Below, in pieces: positions 1 to 7,876 of a stretch of 17,117 bases of DNA. The DNA comes from CAZDHT01 sp964505325 (GTDB lineage Bacteria > Planctomycetota > PUPC01). Each line of letters starts with the position of its first letter. The first letter of the stretch is position 1. The stretch is taken from contig CAZDHT010000091.1 of assembly GCA_964505325.1 (NCBI GenBank), positions 1-17,117 of the forward strand. Direction: 5' to 3'. The translations under genes were made by a program, and so were the position numbers. The notes beneath the pieces are model-generated. The model did no database searches and was not told where the DNA came from. It saw only the letters and a list, made by a program, of their open reading frames with translations.

Positions 1-255
1 CCGCCTTGAGCCTGCCGAAAGGTCCTCGACGGCGACGGTGGCGTCACAGTAGCCCTTCGATGCGAAGACGATGGTAATCTTGTCGCCCTCGCGCGTGACC
101 TTTGGCTTCTGGGTGAACTCGCAGATCGCCTCCCGCTTGACCTTGAACTCCTCGAGGTCCGAGGCGCGCAGTGGCGGCGCCAGCAAGAAGCAGACGGCAA
201 GTGTCGTGAGGGTCGCGGCCGGGGTCTTCGGATGGGCAAGTCCGATAGAAGCCAT
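1..255 (-). CDS. Secreted protein, N-terminal part only (cut by window edge)
   Basis: The frame is open for 85 codons from an ATG at 255 to the window edge, with no stop, so this is the start of a longer gene. The first ~31 residues look like a signal peptide: a short N-region, a hydrophobic stretch (LAVCFLLAPPL) and a small-residue cleavage site near RAS. The mature part begins DLEEFKVKREAICEF and continues VTREGDKITIVFASKGYCD, a beta-strand-rich pattern. I recall similar starts in secreted planctomycete proteins with Ig-like folds, but no family can be assigned from 55 residues. An in-frame ATG at 318 would add 21 residues ahead of the signal peptide; neither start has a strong ribosome binding site, and 255 gives the normal signal-peptide length. 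The gene starts 80 bp after the URO-D-like gene on the same strand, so it is probably the next gene of that operon. Confidence 0.7.
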   Translation of the reverse strand, partial: MASIGLAHPKTPAATLTTLAVCFLLAPPLRASDLEEFKVKREAICEFTQKPKVTREGDKITIVFASKGYCDATVAVEDLSAGSRR

Positions 256-335
256 CCGGCTATCAGACCATGTCCATGCGAGCGATGCAAGCTTCCAGTC
301 GCCGAGCCGTTGGTGCATCCCTGCAGCGCCTGTGT

Positions 336-1412
336 TCAAGGACCGGCGCGCTGATGGCCGTCAGTCTGAGCGTAGGATGGACCCACGCGGCGCAACTGAG
401 GCGGCGTCTTACTCACTACAATTACCACCCGCTTGCCGCCCGTGATCGCCATGATACGGTCCAGCGGCATGCCTTCACACGGATTCACGTAGAGGACCTG
501 GCCGGCACGCAGCTCTGCGAAATACGTCTCCACATCCTCCGCGGCGCGGTCGTTCACCTGGACTGCCCGCAGGGGGCTCATGTCCCGCCACGCCGGGGTG
601 TGGTGGACGTGCGTTCCGCACAGGTGGATCATCCCGCCGTGCGGGTACACCGACAGCAGTGCTTGGTCGAGCGGCGCGATGAACTCGCGGTAGAGCGCCG
701 GCGAGACGAGCTGCGTGGTGCAGCCGCACAGTTGCCCGAAGCCCGGGGGCTGGGTTCGAGACGCCGCCACCACAGGCTGAAGCTGGTCTGCCGGGACGTT
801 GGCCCGGAACCACCTGTGCATGCCGGCCTGGACGTCACCGATCACCCCAAGGTCGTGACGGGCGGCGGACGGGTGGCCGATCATGGCCGCGAGAAATGAC
901 TGCCCATACAGACTGACGGCCACGTTCAAAGGGCTGGCGATAACCGGCAGGCCGAAGAGCGGAACGGAGACGCCGGCCGCCACGAACGCGCGGGCCAAGC
1001 CCCGCGCCATCTGCCACGTTGGGTCCGTGTCCAAGCTCGGAACCCCGAGTTGGCCCACGTCCCACGGCACGGGCCTGACCTGCCACGCGCCGTCCAAGTC
1101 GAACACCTCCGCCCCGAGCACCTTGTCTGCGAAGTGGACGCCGTAGATGTCGAACTCCACGGCCATCGGCCGGAACACTGAGACGTCCAGCAGCGCTTCG
1201 GCCTCCTGCGCTAGCGCCGTCAGGGCGCGGTCCACGCACGCCCCGGGCGAATCGCCCACCACTGCGCGGCCGCCCTTGCTGACGCCGCAGAGGAGGAATG
1301 CTCCGTCCGTTTCATCCTGTCCGTCAAACAGGCGCCGGAGCCGAATGAGATGTCCCTGCCGGGCTTCGACAAGGCGCCGGTCGCACAGGATTCGTCGTGT
1401 TTCCGCGTCCAC
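336..1412 (-). CDS. Uroporphyrinogen decarboxylase-fold protein (URO-D / corrinoid methyltransferase superfamily)
   Basis: A 358-residue cytoplasmic protein with no signal peptide or membrane segment, of normal length for this superfamily. The diagnostic stretch is residues 224-270: GFGQLCGCTTQLVSP, then YREFIAPLD, then MIHLCGTHVH. His263 and Cys265 form the HxC motif that binds zinc in MtaA/MtbA/CmuA-type methyltransferases, and Cys312 (NPCEG) could be the third ligand. These residues are visible in the sequence; their role here is inferred. True heme-pathway HemE lacks this HxC arrangement and has a conserved N-terminal Arg-rich motif that I do not see, so heme synthesis is unlikely. A methyl-transfer or demethylation role is plausible. 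The start is GTG at 1412, with GAGG/GGAG just upstream and an in-frame stop four codons earlier. The gene lies between secreted-protein genes on the same strand and would be the cytoplasmic member of the operon. Confidence 0.85.
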   Translation of the reverse strand: MDAETRRILCDRRLVEARQGHLIRLRRLFDGQDETDGAFLLCGVSKGGRAVVGDSPGACVDRALTALAQEAEALLDVSVFRPMAVEFDIYGVHFADKVLGAEVFDLDGAWQVRPVPWDVGQLGVPSLDTDPTWQMARGLARAFVAAGVSVPLFGLPVIASPLNVAVSLYGQSFLAAMIGHPSAARHDLGVIGDVQAGMHRWFRANVPADQLQPVVAASRTQPPGFGQLCGCTTQLVSPALYREFIAPLDQALLSVYPHGGMIHLCGTHVHHTPAWRDMSPLRAVQVNDRAAEDVETYFAELRAGQVLYVNPCEGMPLDRIMAITGGKRVVIVVSKTPPQLRRVGPSYAQTDGHQRAGP

Positions 1413-1499
1413 GTCTCCGCCTCAACGGCATGATGCGTCGGACTTCGCGCCGGGGGCGTGCGTCGCAGCGGTGGCCCGTTCCGTCTGTCCCCGCACCCC

Positions 1500-1700
1500 T
1501 CACCTCGCCTTGACGGACCTCGGGGCGGCGGGTGGCCGCAGTGCAGGGCCCCCAGTCAGGTCGATCTCGACCGCGACGCTGTAGCTGGTCTCCGGTGTGC
1601 ACGCGCCGATCACGGTCTTGCGGGGGGCTCGCAGGACGTCGGGCCGGGCCTTGCTGGTAGCACGGCCGAAGCTGGCGCCCCAGCGAGGTCTACTTCGCAC
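1500..1700 (-). CDS. Possible small ORF or coding remnant, unrecognised
   Basis: A 66-codon frame starting at GTG 1700, overlapping the end of the upstream secreted-protein gene by 11 bases (a possible translational coupling) and ending 87 bases before the URO-D-like start. From about codon 7 to codon 50 nearly every third base is G or C, which fits coding sequence in this genome. The peptide contains KTVIGACTPETSYSVAVEID followed by LTGG, then turns into a Pro/Arg-rich tail. I recognise no family. It lacks a signal peptide and could be the C-terminal relic of a deleted gene rather than a working one. The rest of the 1413-1689 gap shows no gene or terminator. Confidence 0.25.
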   Translation of the reverse strand: MRSRPRWGASFGRATSKARPDVLRAPRKTVIGACTPETSYSVAVEIDLTGGPALRPPAAPRSVKAR

Positions 1701-3855
1701 GCAGGATGACCAGCCGGTTCTTGCCCTTGGAGATGACGACCTTCTTCGCAGTCACCAGCCCCCTCTTGTCCGCCACGGCCGCGCCGGTCTGGATGACCTT
1801 CCTGGCCGCCACCGACGTGTTGGTCCAGGTGAACTTCCCGCCTGGCCTGGCTTTGAATCTCTGGCAGCGGCGGGGAGTCACGTCGGCCGTGCACCGGTCC
1901 AGCGGCGCCGCGTTCCGGCCGCGCCGGTCGCCGGCGTACAGGTACACCGTCATTTCCCAACGGCCGGGCCGATCGACCTGCGTGCGTGGCTCGGCGCACA
2001 GGTAGGCGTTCATCTGGCCGCCGGGGTCCCACCCGAAGCCGATGCCCGGGTTGTCGTCGATGCTGCAGTTGCCGAACGCGGGCACGCTGTCGGTGCGGCG
2101 GAGCTGGTACATCCAGCCCGGCGCCCGGTGGCCCTCCAGCGGGCCCTCGTGGAAGACGGTCGACCACGCCCGCTTCGTGTCGAGCAGGGCGCGGTAAAGC
2201 GGTGGCTTATCCAGCCGGCCGAAGTCGCCGGTGTGCATCCGCGGGGCGTAAGTCATCGGCGCCAGCTCGGTCTGGGGGTGGTGCTTGATCCACTCACCGG
2301 CGTTCCAGTACTCCCAAGCGCTGACGCCCCACTCCGTCGGGGCGGGGTTGGTCACCGGACCCCAGTACCGCTTGCACTCGTTGCCGGCCGGGCTGCGCTT
2401 GGGATTCATGGTGGTGCACTCGAAGGTAGCGGCGAACAGGTCCGGGTAGTGCCACGCCCAGCCGCTGGACTGGGCGTACACGCGGTCCTCATCGATGTTG
2501 TATCTCGCCTTGATCCACGGCAGCAGAGCACGGAACCGGCGGACGACGAAGTTGACGACCTTGCCCTGGCTCCACGCCTTGTACGTCCCGTAGCCGTCGT
2601 GGATGCCTCGCGTCCGCATGCAGTTGTGGTCGATCACGAAGCCGACGCCGTCGGCCAGCGGGTATTGGACGCTCGAGGCCCAGCCGCCGGTCCACCACCA
2701 GTGATAGACGACCATCGGGTGCGGCCCGTCACCCGGCTTCTCCGGCGGCGAGAGGCTCAGGTGGATGAAGGTCGGCGTGATCGATAGCGGCGGGTCCAGC
2801 CACCACACGTAGCAGTGCTGGGTCCGCTTTTTCTGGTAATACATCTTCTGCTCGCGGAACAGGATCGGCTGGGTGGGCGCGACCTTCTCCGAGAGCGGCC
2901 CGGCCGTGTTGCCGGCGTTCAGGGCGACGGTGTTCTCGACGCCGTCGGCGGTCGAGACCACCGCGTAGTGAAACGGCCCGCTCTGCCGGCACGTCCGCAC
3001 CCACACCCCGGTGCCGGCGGGCAGCGCCTTCCTCTCCTTCACGCCGACGGTGGGCACGATCGCTTCGGCCAGGCGCACGTTCTTGATCCGCTCGCCCTTC
3101 CACTCGGTCCGGATCTGCCGTTGGTCGAGGGCCGAATGCTGCCCGACCTCGGCCAGCAACTCCGTGTCGGCCAGGGTCTTTGGCGTAATGGGCCTGGTGT
3201 GGCGGTAGATGCGGTAGATGACGACCGGCCCCTTTCCGGCGCCGATCCGCTTCAGGTCCGCCTGAAGATCCTTCCACTGCACCTTGTCCTTGCCGGCAAA
3301 CGGGGTGTGGACCTCCTTCCAGGTCAGGAAGACCTGGCCGGCGCGGTAGAAAGCCCTCAAACCGGTCACCGGCGGCGGCGGGTTCTTGAGCGTCCCCTCG
3401 TACGTGACCTCCAGACAGGTGCGGGCCTGATCGAACTTCGCGCCGAGCACCCACAGCCCGTGGTTGGCGAGCACCCCGGACGCCCACCCGCGGACGATCT
3501 CGGTGGCATCGAGCGACGTGAATCGCGGCGCGACCAGCGCCATCGGCTTGCCGACTGTGCGGGGTTGCGCCTTTCCCAACACCGGGTCAGCCAAAGCCTG
3601 CACCGCAAGCGGCTGGGCCAGCGGCGGCCCGCCGGTACGGACAGACGCGAGGAACCGGGCGCGGATGATGCGCGCGCCCTTCGGCAGCGCCGCCAGGTCG
3701 AACGTCGCCACCGCCCCGCCCGCGGGACAGGGCGCGTACTTGACCGTCCCGGCGTGTTGACAAGGCTTGGCGGCGCCCCATCGCTCGGTAACCACGTCGC
3801 CGACAGCCGGAGCAGATAGCAGCATGATCGCGGACAGCACGCCGAGCGTTCTCAT
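1690..3855 (-). CDS. Secreted DNRLRE-like / Fn3-like / alpha-beta-hydrolase-like protein
   Basis: A 721-residue exported protein. Residues 1-19 are a Sec signal peptide (MRTLGVLSAIMLLSAPAVG). Residues ~45-155 resemble a DNRLRE (disaggregatase-related) beta-sandwich: ATFDLAALPKGARIIRARF, then LDATEIVRGW. Residues ~163-320 resemble a fibronectin-type region (VTGLRAFYRAGQVFLTWKE; GVWVRTCRQSGPFHYAVVS). Residues ~345-595 resemble an esterase/PHB-depolymerase-type hydrolase: DEDRVYAQSSGWAWHYPDLF matches the nucleophile-elbow region, with Ser463 in AxSxG form, and GPLEGH near 575 could carry the catalytic His. The tail from ~630 is another beta-rich region. The start is ATG 3855, seven bases after GGAG; a GTG one codon upstream is less well spaced. 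It is a paralogue of the protein encoded just upstream (40 bp gap) but lacks that protein's CBM9-like domain. Activity and substrate are unknown. Confidence 0.8.
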   Translation of the reverse strand: MRTLGVLSAIMLLSAPAVGDVVTERWGAAKPCQHAGTVKYAPCPAGGAVATFDLAALPKGARIIRARFLASVRTGGPPLAQPLAVQALADPVLGKAQPRTVGKPMALVAPRFTSLDATEIVRGWASGVLANHGLWVLGAKFDQARTCLEVTYEGTLKNPPPPVTGLRAFYRAGQVFLTWKEVHTPFAGKDKVQWKDLQADLKRIGAGKGPVVIYRIYRHTRPITPKTLADTELLAEVGQHSALDQRQIRTEWKGERIKNVRLAEAIVPTVGVKERKALPAGTGVWVRTCRQSGPFHYAVVSTADGVENTVALNAGNTAGPLSEKVAPTQPILFREQKMYYQKKRTQHCYVWWLDPPLSITPTFIHLSLSPPEKPGDGPHPMVVYHWWWTGGWASSVQYPLADGVGFVIDHNCMRTRGIHDGYGTYKAWSQGKVVNFVVRRFRALLPWIKARYNIDEDRVYAQSSGWAWHYPDLFAATFECTTMNPKRSPAGNECKRYWGPVTNPAPTEWGVSAWEYWNAGEWIKHHPQTELAPMTYAPRMHTGDFGRLDKPPLYRALLDTKRAWSTVFHEGPLEGHRAPGWMYQLRRTDSVPAFGNCSIDDNPGIGFGWDPGGQMNAYLCAEPRTQVDRPGRWEMTVYLYAGDRRGRNAAPLDRCTADVTPRRCQRFKARPGGKFTWTNTSVAARKVIQTGAAVADKRGLVTAKKVVISKGKNRLVILRAK

Positions 3856-3894
3856 CACATATCTCCACGCCCCGCCCGGCGGGGCATTCAGAAC

Positions 3895-6840
3895 CTACTT
3901 GGCTTTCGTCAACCGGACCTTCAGCCCCCAGCCCCGGACCAGCTTCAGCCCGGTCACCGTGACCCGCCCGTGCCGATCGGCCGTGACCCGGCCCGACACC
4001 GGGTCCGGCTTCTTGGCCTTGCTCCAGGTCTTGACCTCGACCGGCGTCGCTTCCCACGACAGCGTCTCACCCGGCCTGACCTCGAGCTTGGACAGACGCC
4101 GCGGGGTCAAGTCAAACGTACTCTCGGGGCCGTGGATGACCACCTCGAAGGCGTCGGGCGTGTCCTTGACGTCACGCCAGATGATCTCACCGTTGGCGTT
4201 GCCGGCGGCCTCGCTGTCGACATCGCCGGAGTTGGCGGTGATAACCGGCAGGGCGGAGGATCGGGTGATGTCCAGTCCGCGCCACAGGCCGGTGTGCTTA
4301 CTTGGATACACCGCCCGGCGCCAGCCCCACTTCCCGTAGAGCGGGTTGCGTGTGCCCTGGATGGCGTAGTAGAGGCGCCCTCGCCCGCGAGCATAGCCGG
4401 GATCCACGCCCCAGCTCCGCCCGCCGCAGAGGAACAGCGGCAGCGCCCGCTTCAGGCCCGGGGCATCTTCGGACACCACGGGCGGGGGCTGCTTCCGGTC
4501 CTTGCGGTTGGGGAGGCGCTTGCCGGCCAGGACCACGTCCGGCTCGCCCCAACTCCAGTCGGCCAAGCCCCCCTCGCTCTTGATCCTCGGGGAGCGGGGG
4601 CCCCAGGCCTCGGCGAACTGCCCGCCCGTTTTCGGCCTGAGTTGCAGGCTCTCGAAGCCCGGCGAGATAACGTACGCAAAAAGACCCGGCCGGTACAGCG
4701 TTATCAGAGCGGCCCCGTCCCCGCCCACCGGGATAAGTCGCTCGGGGTCAACCGGGAACTTGCGCTGAGCCCACTTCAGGAACGCCTGGATCCGGCGGAT
4801 GGTATGCGGCCTCACGGCGCCCCGGAGGGGGCTCTTCAGCGTCCCGTAGACATCGTTGTAGCCGTACCACCCGCTGAACGGGAAGTCGTGCGGGCAGATC
4901 TGGATGCTCCTGTGGAAAAATTTCACCGGCGGGCGGGCGTAGGAGTAGCCAGGCCCGTGGAAGTACAACTCGACCGGCGCCGGCTTGTCACAGTCCGGCG
5001 GGACCAGGACCGACCAGTTGAAGTACATCGGCCTCGGTGCGAGCGGCGGCGCGACCCAGGCGACGTAGAACCGGCGCTTGCCGCGGAAGTCGAACCCGAA
5101 CGGTTCGCCCTCCGGCTGCTCCACCGGCTCCCAGTCGGCGGGCGTCTCGGTCACGGGCCGCCCCAGGCTGTTCGCCGACGAGAACGCCGCCAGATTCTCG
5201 ACGCCGTTCGCCACCGCGGTCACAGCGTAGTAGGCGCGCTCATTCTTCGCGGCCGAGTGGACGTACACGCCGGTGCCCGGCGGCAGGCCCTGGCCGTCCT
5301 CGACGGCGAATCGCGGCATAGTGAGCTTCCGAGCCTGCGCAGAGCCCCCGCTCAGACCGGAGAACGGTCCATACTTGCCCAGCTCGCCCTGGTCGTCGTT
5401 GCCAAAGACGATCTGGTTGACCAGCCGCTCGAACGACCACGAGTTGACGTTGAAGCCGCTCAGCGCCGGCACCTCGGCGATCAGTTGCGCGTCTTGGAAG
5501 GTGGCGGCGTTGATGCGCTTGCCGTGGCGATACACGCGGTAGCGAACGCGGCGTCGTGGGTCCGTCTTTGCCATGTAGTCGCGGATCTGACCCCATGTCA
5601 CCGACCCGTCGCCGAACATATCTTCGGGGTCCCGCCAGGTGATGAACGTCTGCCCCGCGCGGTGGAAGGCCTTCAGGCCCGACACCTGCCTGGGCAGGTC
5701 TTTCGGCTCGCCCTCATACGCGACGTCGAGGCACGTGCTGGCGGCGGCCAGCAGCGGGCCGGCCTTCACGAAGAAGCCGCCGTTAGGCTTCCCGTTCACC
5801 CATCGACGCACCGCCTCCGTCGCGTCGAATCGGTCGTAGCGCGGCGGCGCCAGTGCGAGCGGCTTGCCGGACGGCCTCGCGGCATCGCCGTCCCTGAACG
5901 CCGCGAACAGCGGGTAGACTTCGATGTCCACGCTGGCTTCCGGGTCGGCCCAGGTGATCCGCTCGGAGCGGAACACGCGCAGCTCGGCGCGGCGCACTGC
6001 CGCGCCCCTAGGGATCGAAGACAGGTCAAAGCGCAGGACGAACTCGCCGTTCCGGACGCCGAGCACCTTGGGCCGGCGGGGGCCGGTCACCTTCGGCAGG
6101 GCCTTCGGCTCAGGGGGTTCCCCCAACACGAGTTGCCCGAACCGGCCGAACACGTCGTAGTCGCCCCGCATCGGGGGCGACCATGCGCTGCCCTCCCATT
6201 TCCCGCCGGCGTTGCGGCTGCGGTAGAAATTCACGCGCCACGGCCGGCGGACGCTCGGCTTTCGCCCCACCGCCGAGATCGGCACCGCCAATTCAACCCG
6301 CCACGCCTCCGTCCCGACCTGAACGGCGTGCTTGGCCGCACAGTTCCAGCCCTTGTTGCGGTTGCGCTCGTCCATCAGCGCCCCGCCCGCACCGACCGCG
6401 AACTTGACGAAGTTCGAGCCGCCGCGCGGCGAGATGAAGACCTCGATGGAATCGTCGCTGTATGCGGGGCCGTCGCGCGCGGTGACCTTCCGGCTGAGCT
6501 TCGCCGCGTTCGGCTCGGCCATGTCGTACGCGATGTACAGGTACTTGTTATCATGGACGAGCAGGACGCGGGTCGCCGTGCTCGGCTTGCCCCGTCCGTT
6601 CAGCGTACCCAGCGCGAGCGGGACGGCCGACCGCCACGCCGCGTCATCCAGCTTGCCGTCAATGGCGGGCGGCGTCTTGACCGGGACTGCATACGCGGTG
6701 GGCAGCACCGGCCCTTGCCGCGCCGCCGGGGCGTCTGTCGGCGCTACGCCCAGCCGTACGCTCGCCAGGTTCGCTGCGCCGGCACACCCGCCAAGACACA
6801 GCGCCACACATGCCGCAGCCAGTCCTTTGACGATCCGCAT
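3895..6840 (-). CDS. Lipoprotein with CBM9-like, DNRLRE-like, Fn3-like and degenerate hydrolase-like domains
   Basis: A 981-residue surface or periplasmic lipoprotein. The start ATG 6840 sits six bases after GGGAG; a more distal ATG at 6888 would spoil the signal peptide. The signal sequence ends in a lipobox, LGGC, with Cys19 as lipidation site. Residues ~47-240 look like a CBM9/DOMON-type carbohydrate-binding domain: PPAIDGKLDDAAW, KYLYIAYDM, YSDDSIEVFISPRGG, WRVELAVPISAVG. Residues ~255-375 are DNRLRE-like (FVLRFDLSSIPRGAAVRRAE, FDATEAVRRW). Residues ~385-560 are Fn3-like (VSGLKAFHRAGQTFITWRD). Residues ~590-750 resemble the hydrolase fold of the downstream paralogue, but the nucleophile position reads GGDG (Asp708) where GxSxG is expected, so this copy may only bind. 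The last ~100 residues are a beta-rich tail. It is the first gene of the minus-strand operon. CBM9 and signal-sequence calls are firm; the hydrolase relation is by pattern. Confidence 0.85.
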   Translation of the reverse strand: MRIVKGLAAACVALCLGGCAGAANLASVRLGVAPTDAPAARQGPVLPTAYAVPVKTPPAIDGKLDDAAWRSAVPLALGTLNGRGKPSTATRVLLVHDNKYLYIAYDMAEPNAAKLSRKVTARDGPAYSDDSIEVFISPRGGSNFVKFAVGAGGALMDERNRNKGWNCAAKHAVQVGTEAWRVELAVPISAVGRKPSVRRPWRVNFYRSRNAGGKWEGSAWSPPMRGDYDVFGRFGQLVLGEPPEPKALPKVTGPRRPKVLGVRNGEFVLRFDLSSIPRGAAVRRAELRVFRSERITWADPEASVDIEVYPLFAAFRDGDAARPSGKPLALAPPRYDRFDATEAVRRWVNGKPNGGFFVKAGPLLAAASTCLDVAYEGEPKDLPRQVSGLKAFHRAGQTFITWRDPEDMFGDGSVTWGQIRDYMAKTDPRRRVRYRVYRHGKRINAATFQDAQLIAEVPALSGFNVNSWSFERLVNQIVFGNDDQGELGKYGPFSGLSGGSAQARKLTMPRFAVEDGQGLPPGTGVYVHSAAKNERAYYAVTAVANGVENLAAFSSANSLGRPVTETPADWEPVEQPEGEPFGFDFRGKRRFYVAWVAPPLAPRPMYFNWSVLVPPDCDKPAPVELYFHGPGYSYARPPVKFFHRSIQICPHDFPFSGWYGYNDVYGTLKSPLRGAVRPHTIRRIQAFLKWAQRKFPVDPERLIPVGGDGAALITLYRPGLFAYVISPGFESLQLRPKTGGQFAEAWGPRSPRIKSEGGLADWSWGEPDVVLAGKRLPNRKDRKQPPPVVSEDAPGLKRALPLFLCGGRSWGVDPGYARGRGRLYYAIQGTRNPLYGKWGWRRAVYPSKHTGLWRGLDITRSSALPVITANSGDVDSEAAGNANGEIIWRDVKDTPDAFEVVIHGPESTFDLTPRRLSKLEVRPGETLSWEATPVEVKTWSKAKKPDPVSGRVTADRHGRVTVTGLKLVRGWGLKVRLTKAK

Positions 6841-6965
6841 CTCAGTCTCCCGGTAACAGGTTGCGCGGGCATTTATAGCGCAGACCATCCCGCCTGTCGA
6901 GGGTTTGGCCGAGGAGGGCGTTGTGGCTCCTGCCGGCGTCGTGGTGCGTCGGCCGTGCGCGGCGC

Positions 6966-7018
6966 GTCAGATAACTGCCATCATCTGACAACAATCACTG
7001 TATCAGAAAGTGATACAG
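6966..7018. promoter_or_regulatory. Two adjacent inverted repeats, possible operator or recombination site
   Basis: Two perfect inverted repeats lie side by side in the AT-richer part of the 6841-7142 gap. GTCAGAT (6966-6972) pairs with ATCTGAC (6983-6989) across 10 bases. CTGTATCA (6998-7005) pairs with TGATACAG (7011-7018) across 5 bases. A further half-site GTATCA occurs at 7111-7116. They are 125-180 bases upstream of the lipoprotein start and 125 bases past the end of the recombinase fragment, so they could be regulator-binding sites for the minus-strand operon or leftover recombinase sites. I saw no well-spaced sigma-70 promoter here. Nothing else is evident in this gap. Confidence 0.4.
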
Positions 7019-7142
7019 GAATCGGGCGTGCGAACGTGTTGGTGGGATTCGGAAGGCGCTGTGCTGTCATGGGATACATGCGGTGCGCTGGCGAGAAGCG
7101 CCGCGAGAGTGTATCACGGCGTGTGCCGCCATCGGTGCCGCG

Positions 7143-7607
7143 TTACACTGCTTCGAGCGCGGCCCTGAGCGTGTCGCTGGGGATGTGCGTGTAGCGGACG
7201 GTGGACGCGATGCTACGGTGGCCGAGCGCCTGCTGAACAAGGCGCAGGTTACCGGTCATCGCGAGAAGACGAGAGGCGAGCGTGTGCCGGAAGGTGTGCG
7301 GCGTGACGCGGCCGTTGATACTGGCCTTCGCGGCCCATCGGTCGAGCCGGCGCGCGAACTGGCGGACCCCAAGCCGCTGGCCCTTGGCGCTCACGAACAA
7401 GCCAGACGAAACACCCGGGACCCTTGTCCGCCACTTCAGGTACCGCTTCAGTAGTTGGGCCACGTCTTTGCGAACGTGTCGGACCTGCGCAGCCCCGCCC
7501 TTGGCGCGTACCTCAACGCTGTGGCCGGCCAGATCGAGATCGCCCAGGTCCAGGCCGGCCGGCTCGCTGACGCGGATGCCCGTGGCAAGCAGCAGCTCGA
7601 CCATCAC
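7143..7607 (-). CDS. Tyrosine recombinase/integrase, catalytic domain only (5'-truncated)
   Basis: A 154-residue frame matching the C-terminal catalytic half of XerC/XerD-type integrases, which are normally about 300 residues. All the active-site residues are present: Arg12 in ATGIRVSE, Lys36 in the beta-hairpin (VRAKGG), His104 and Arg107 in TPHTFRHTLAS, His130 in LGHRS and the nucleophile Tyr139 in VRYTHI. The N-terminal core-binding domain is missing. Homology carries on a few codons upstream of the GTG/ATG start (in-frame FRDR at 7608-7619) and then stops where repeat A begins, with a stop codon at 7653, so the gene was cut by a rearrangement and no real start remains. It is probably inactive, since the missing domain is needed for DNA clamping. 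Orientation matches the IS3 remnant on the other side of the repeat. Confidence 0.85.
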   Translation of the reverse strand: MMVELLLATGIRVSEPAGLDLGDLDLAGHSVEVRAKGGAAQVRHVRKDVAQLLKRYLKWRTRVPGVSSGLFVSAKGQRLGVRQFARRLDRWAAKASINGRVTPHTFRHTLASRLLAMTGNLRLVQQALGHRSIASTVRYTHIPSDTLRAALEAV

Positions 7608-7620
7608 ACGGTCGCGGAAT

Positions 7621-7785
7621 GACCTGCCCCAGTCGTTGTACCACCCTCTATGTTAGTGCCACGGGCACAGCCCTGGCCTGGAGGCGAGGCGGAGCCGAGC
7701 CGGAAGGCCAGGACTGTATCGCCGCCGGGGCCGGGGGTCTGTACCCCAAAGCACTGTGGGGCCGCACGTGGTTATACCCCTGCCG
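7621..7785. repeat. Dispersed palindromic repeat, copy A
   Basis: About 165 bases that recur in the same orientation at 12542-12747 (copy B). Shared blocks include gttgtaccaccc, gagccgagccggaaggcca, tgtatcgccgcc and gcacgtggttatacccctg. The centre is a near-perfect inverted repeat: acagccctggcct (7667-7679) against aggccaggactgt (7705-7717), 12 of 13 positions paired. Copy A lacks the extra inner hairpin found in copy B. It carries no ORF of its own. It lies exactly between two truncated mobile genes, which suggests a recombination or insertion target. It behaves like a REP/MITE-type element, but no family is assigned. Confidence 0.8.
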
Positions 7786-7876
7786 CCGCCGGGACCGTCA
7801 TCCCTTTCCCCAGAAGCACCTCCGCCTCACGCAGCTTCCCGATGATCCCCTCCGGCGTATACCGCTTCTTGCCCAC
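7772..7876 (-). pseudogene. IS3-family OrfA, first ~30 codons only
   Basis: Reading from GTG at 7876 gives a 34-codon peptide beginning GKKRYTPEGIIGKLREAEVL and continuing LGKGMTV, the characteristic N-terminus of IS3-family OrfA (helix-turn-helix DNA-binding protein, normally ~90-110 residues). A strong ribosome binding site, AAGGAGG, sits five bases before the GTG. Similarity ends after TV at about 7787, where repeat A begins, and a stop follows at 7772-7774 inside the repeat. OrfB and the programmed frameshift region are absent, so no transposase can be made. The recognisable peptide makes the family call safe despite the short length. Confidence 0.75.

Noticed and set aside
71..899. Overlapping plus-strand frames near the left edge
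   Set aside because: Antisense to the secreted N-terminus and to the URO-D-like gene; no recognisable peptide.
1597..3819. Two long plus-strand frames (1597-2787 and 2815-3819)
   Set aside because: Both are shadows of the secreted hydrolase-like gene and have compositionally biased peptides with no motif.
3970..7194. 1074-codon open frame on the plus strand
   Set aside because: It lies antisense to the lipoprotein gene and the recombinase fragment, both with clear motifs. Its peptide is Arg/Pro/His/Ala-rich with no domain, a usual artefact of GC-rich DNA.
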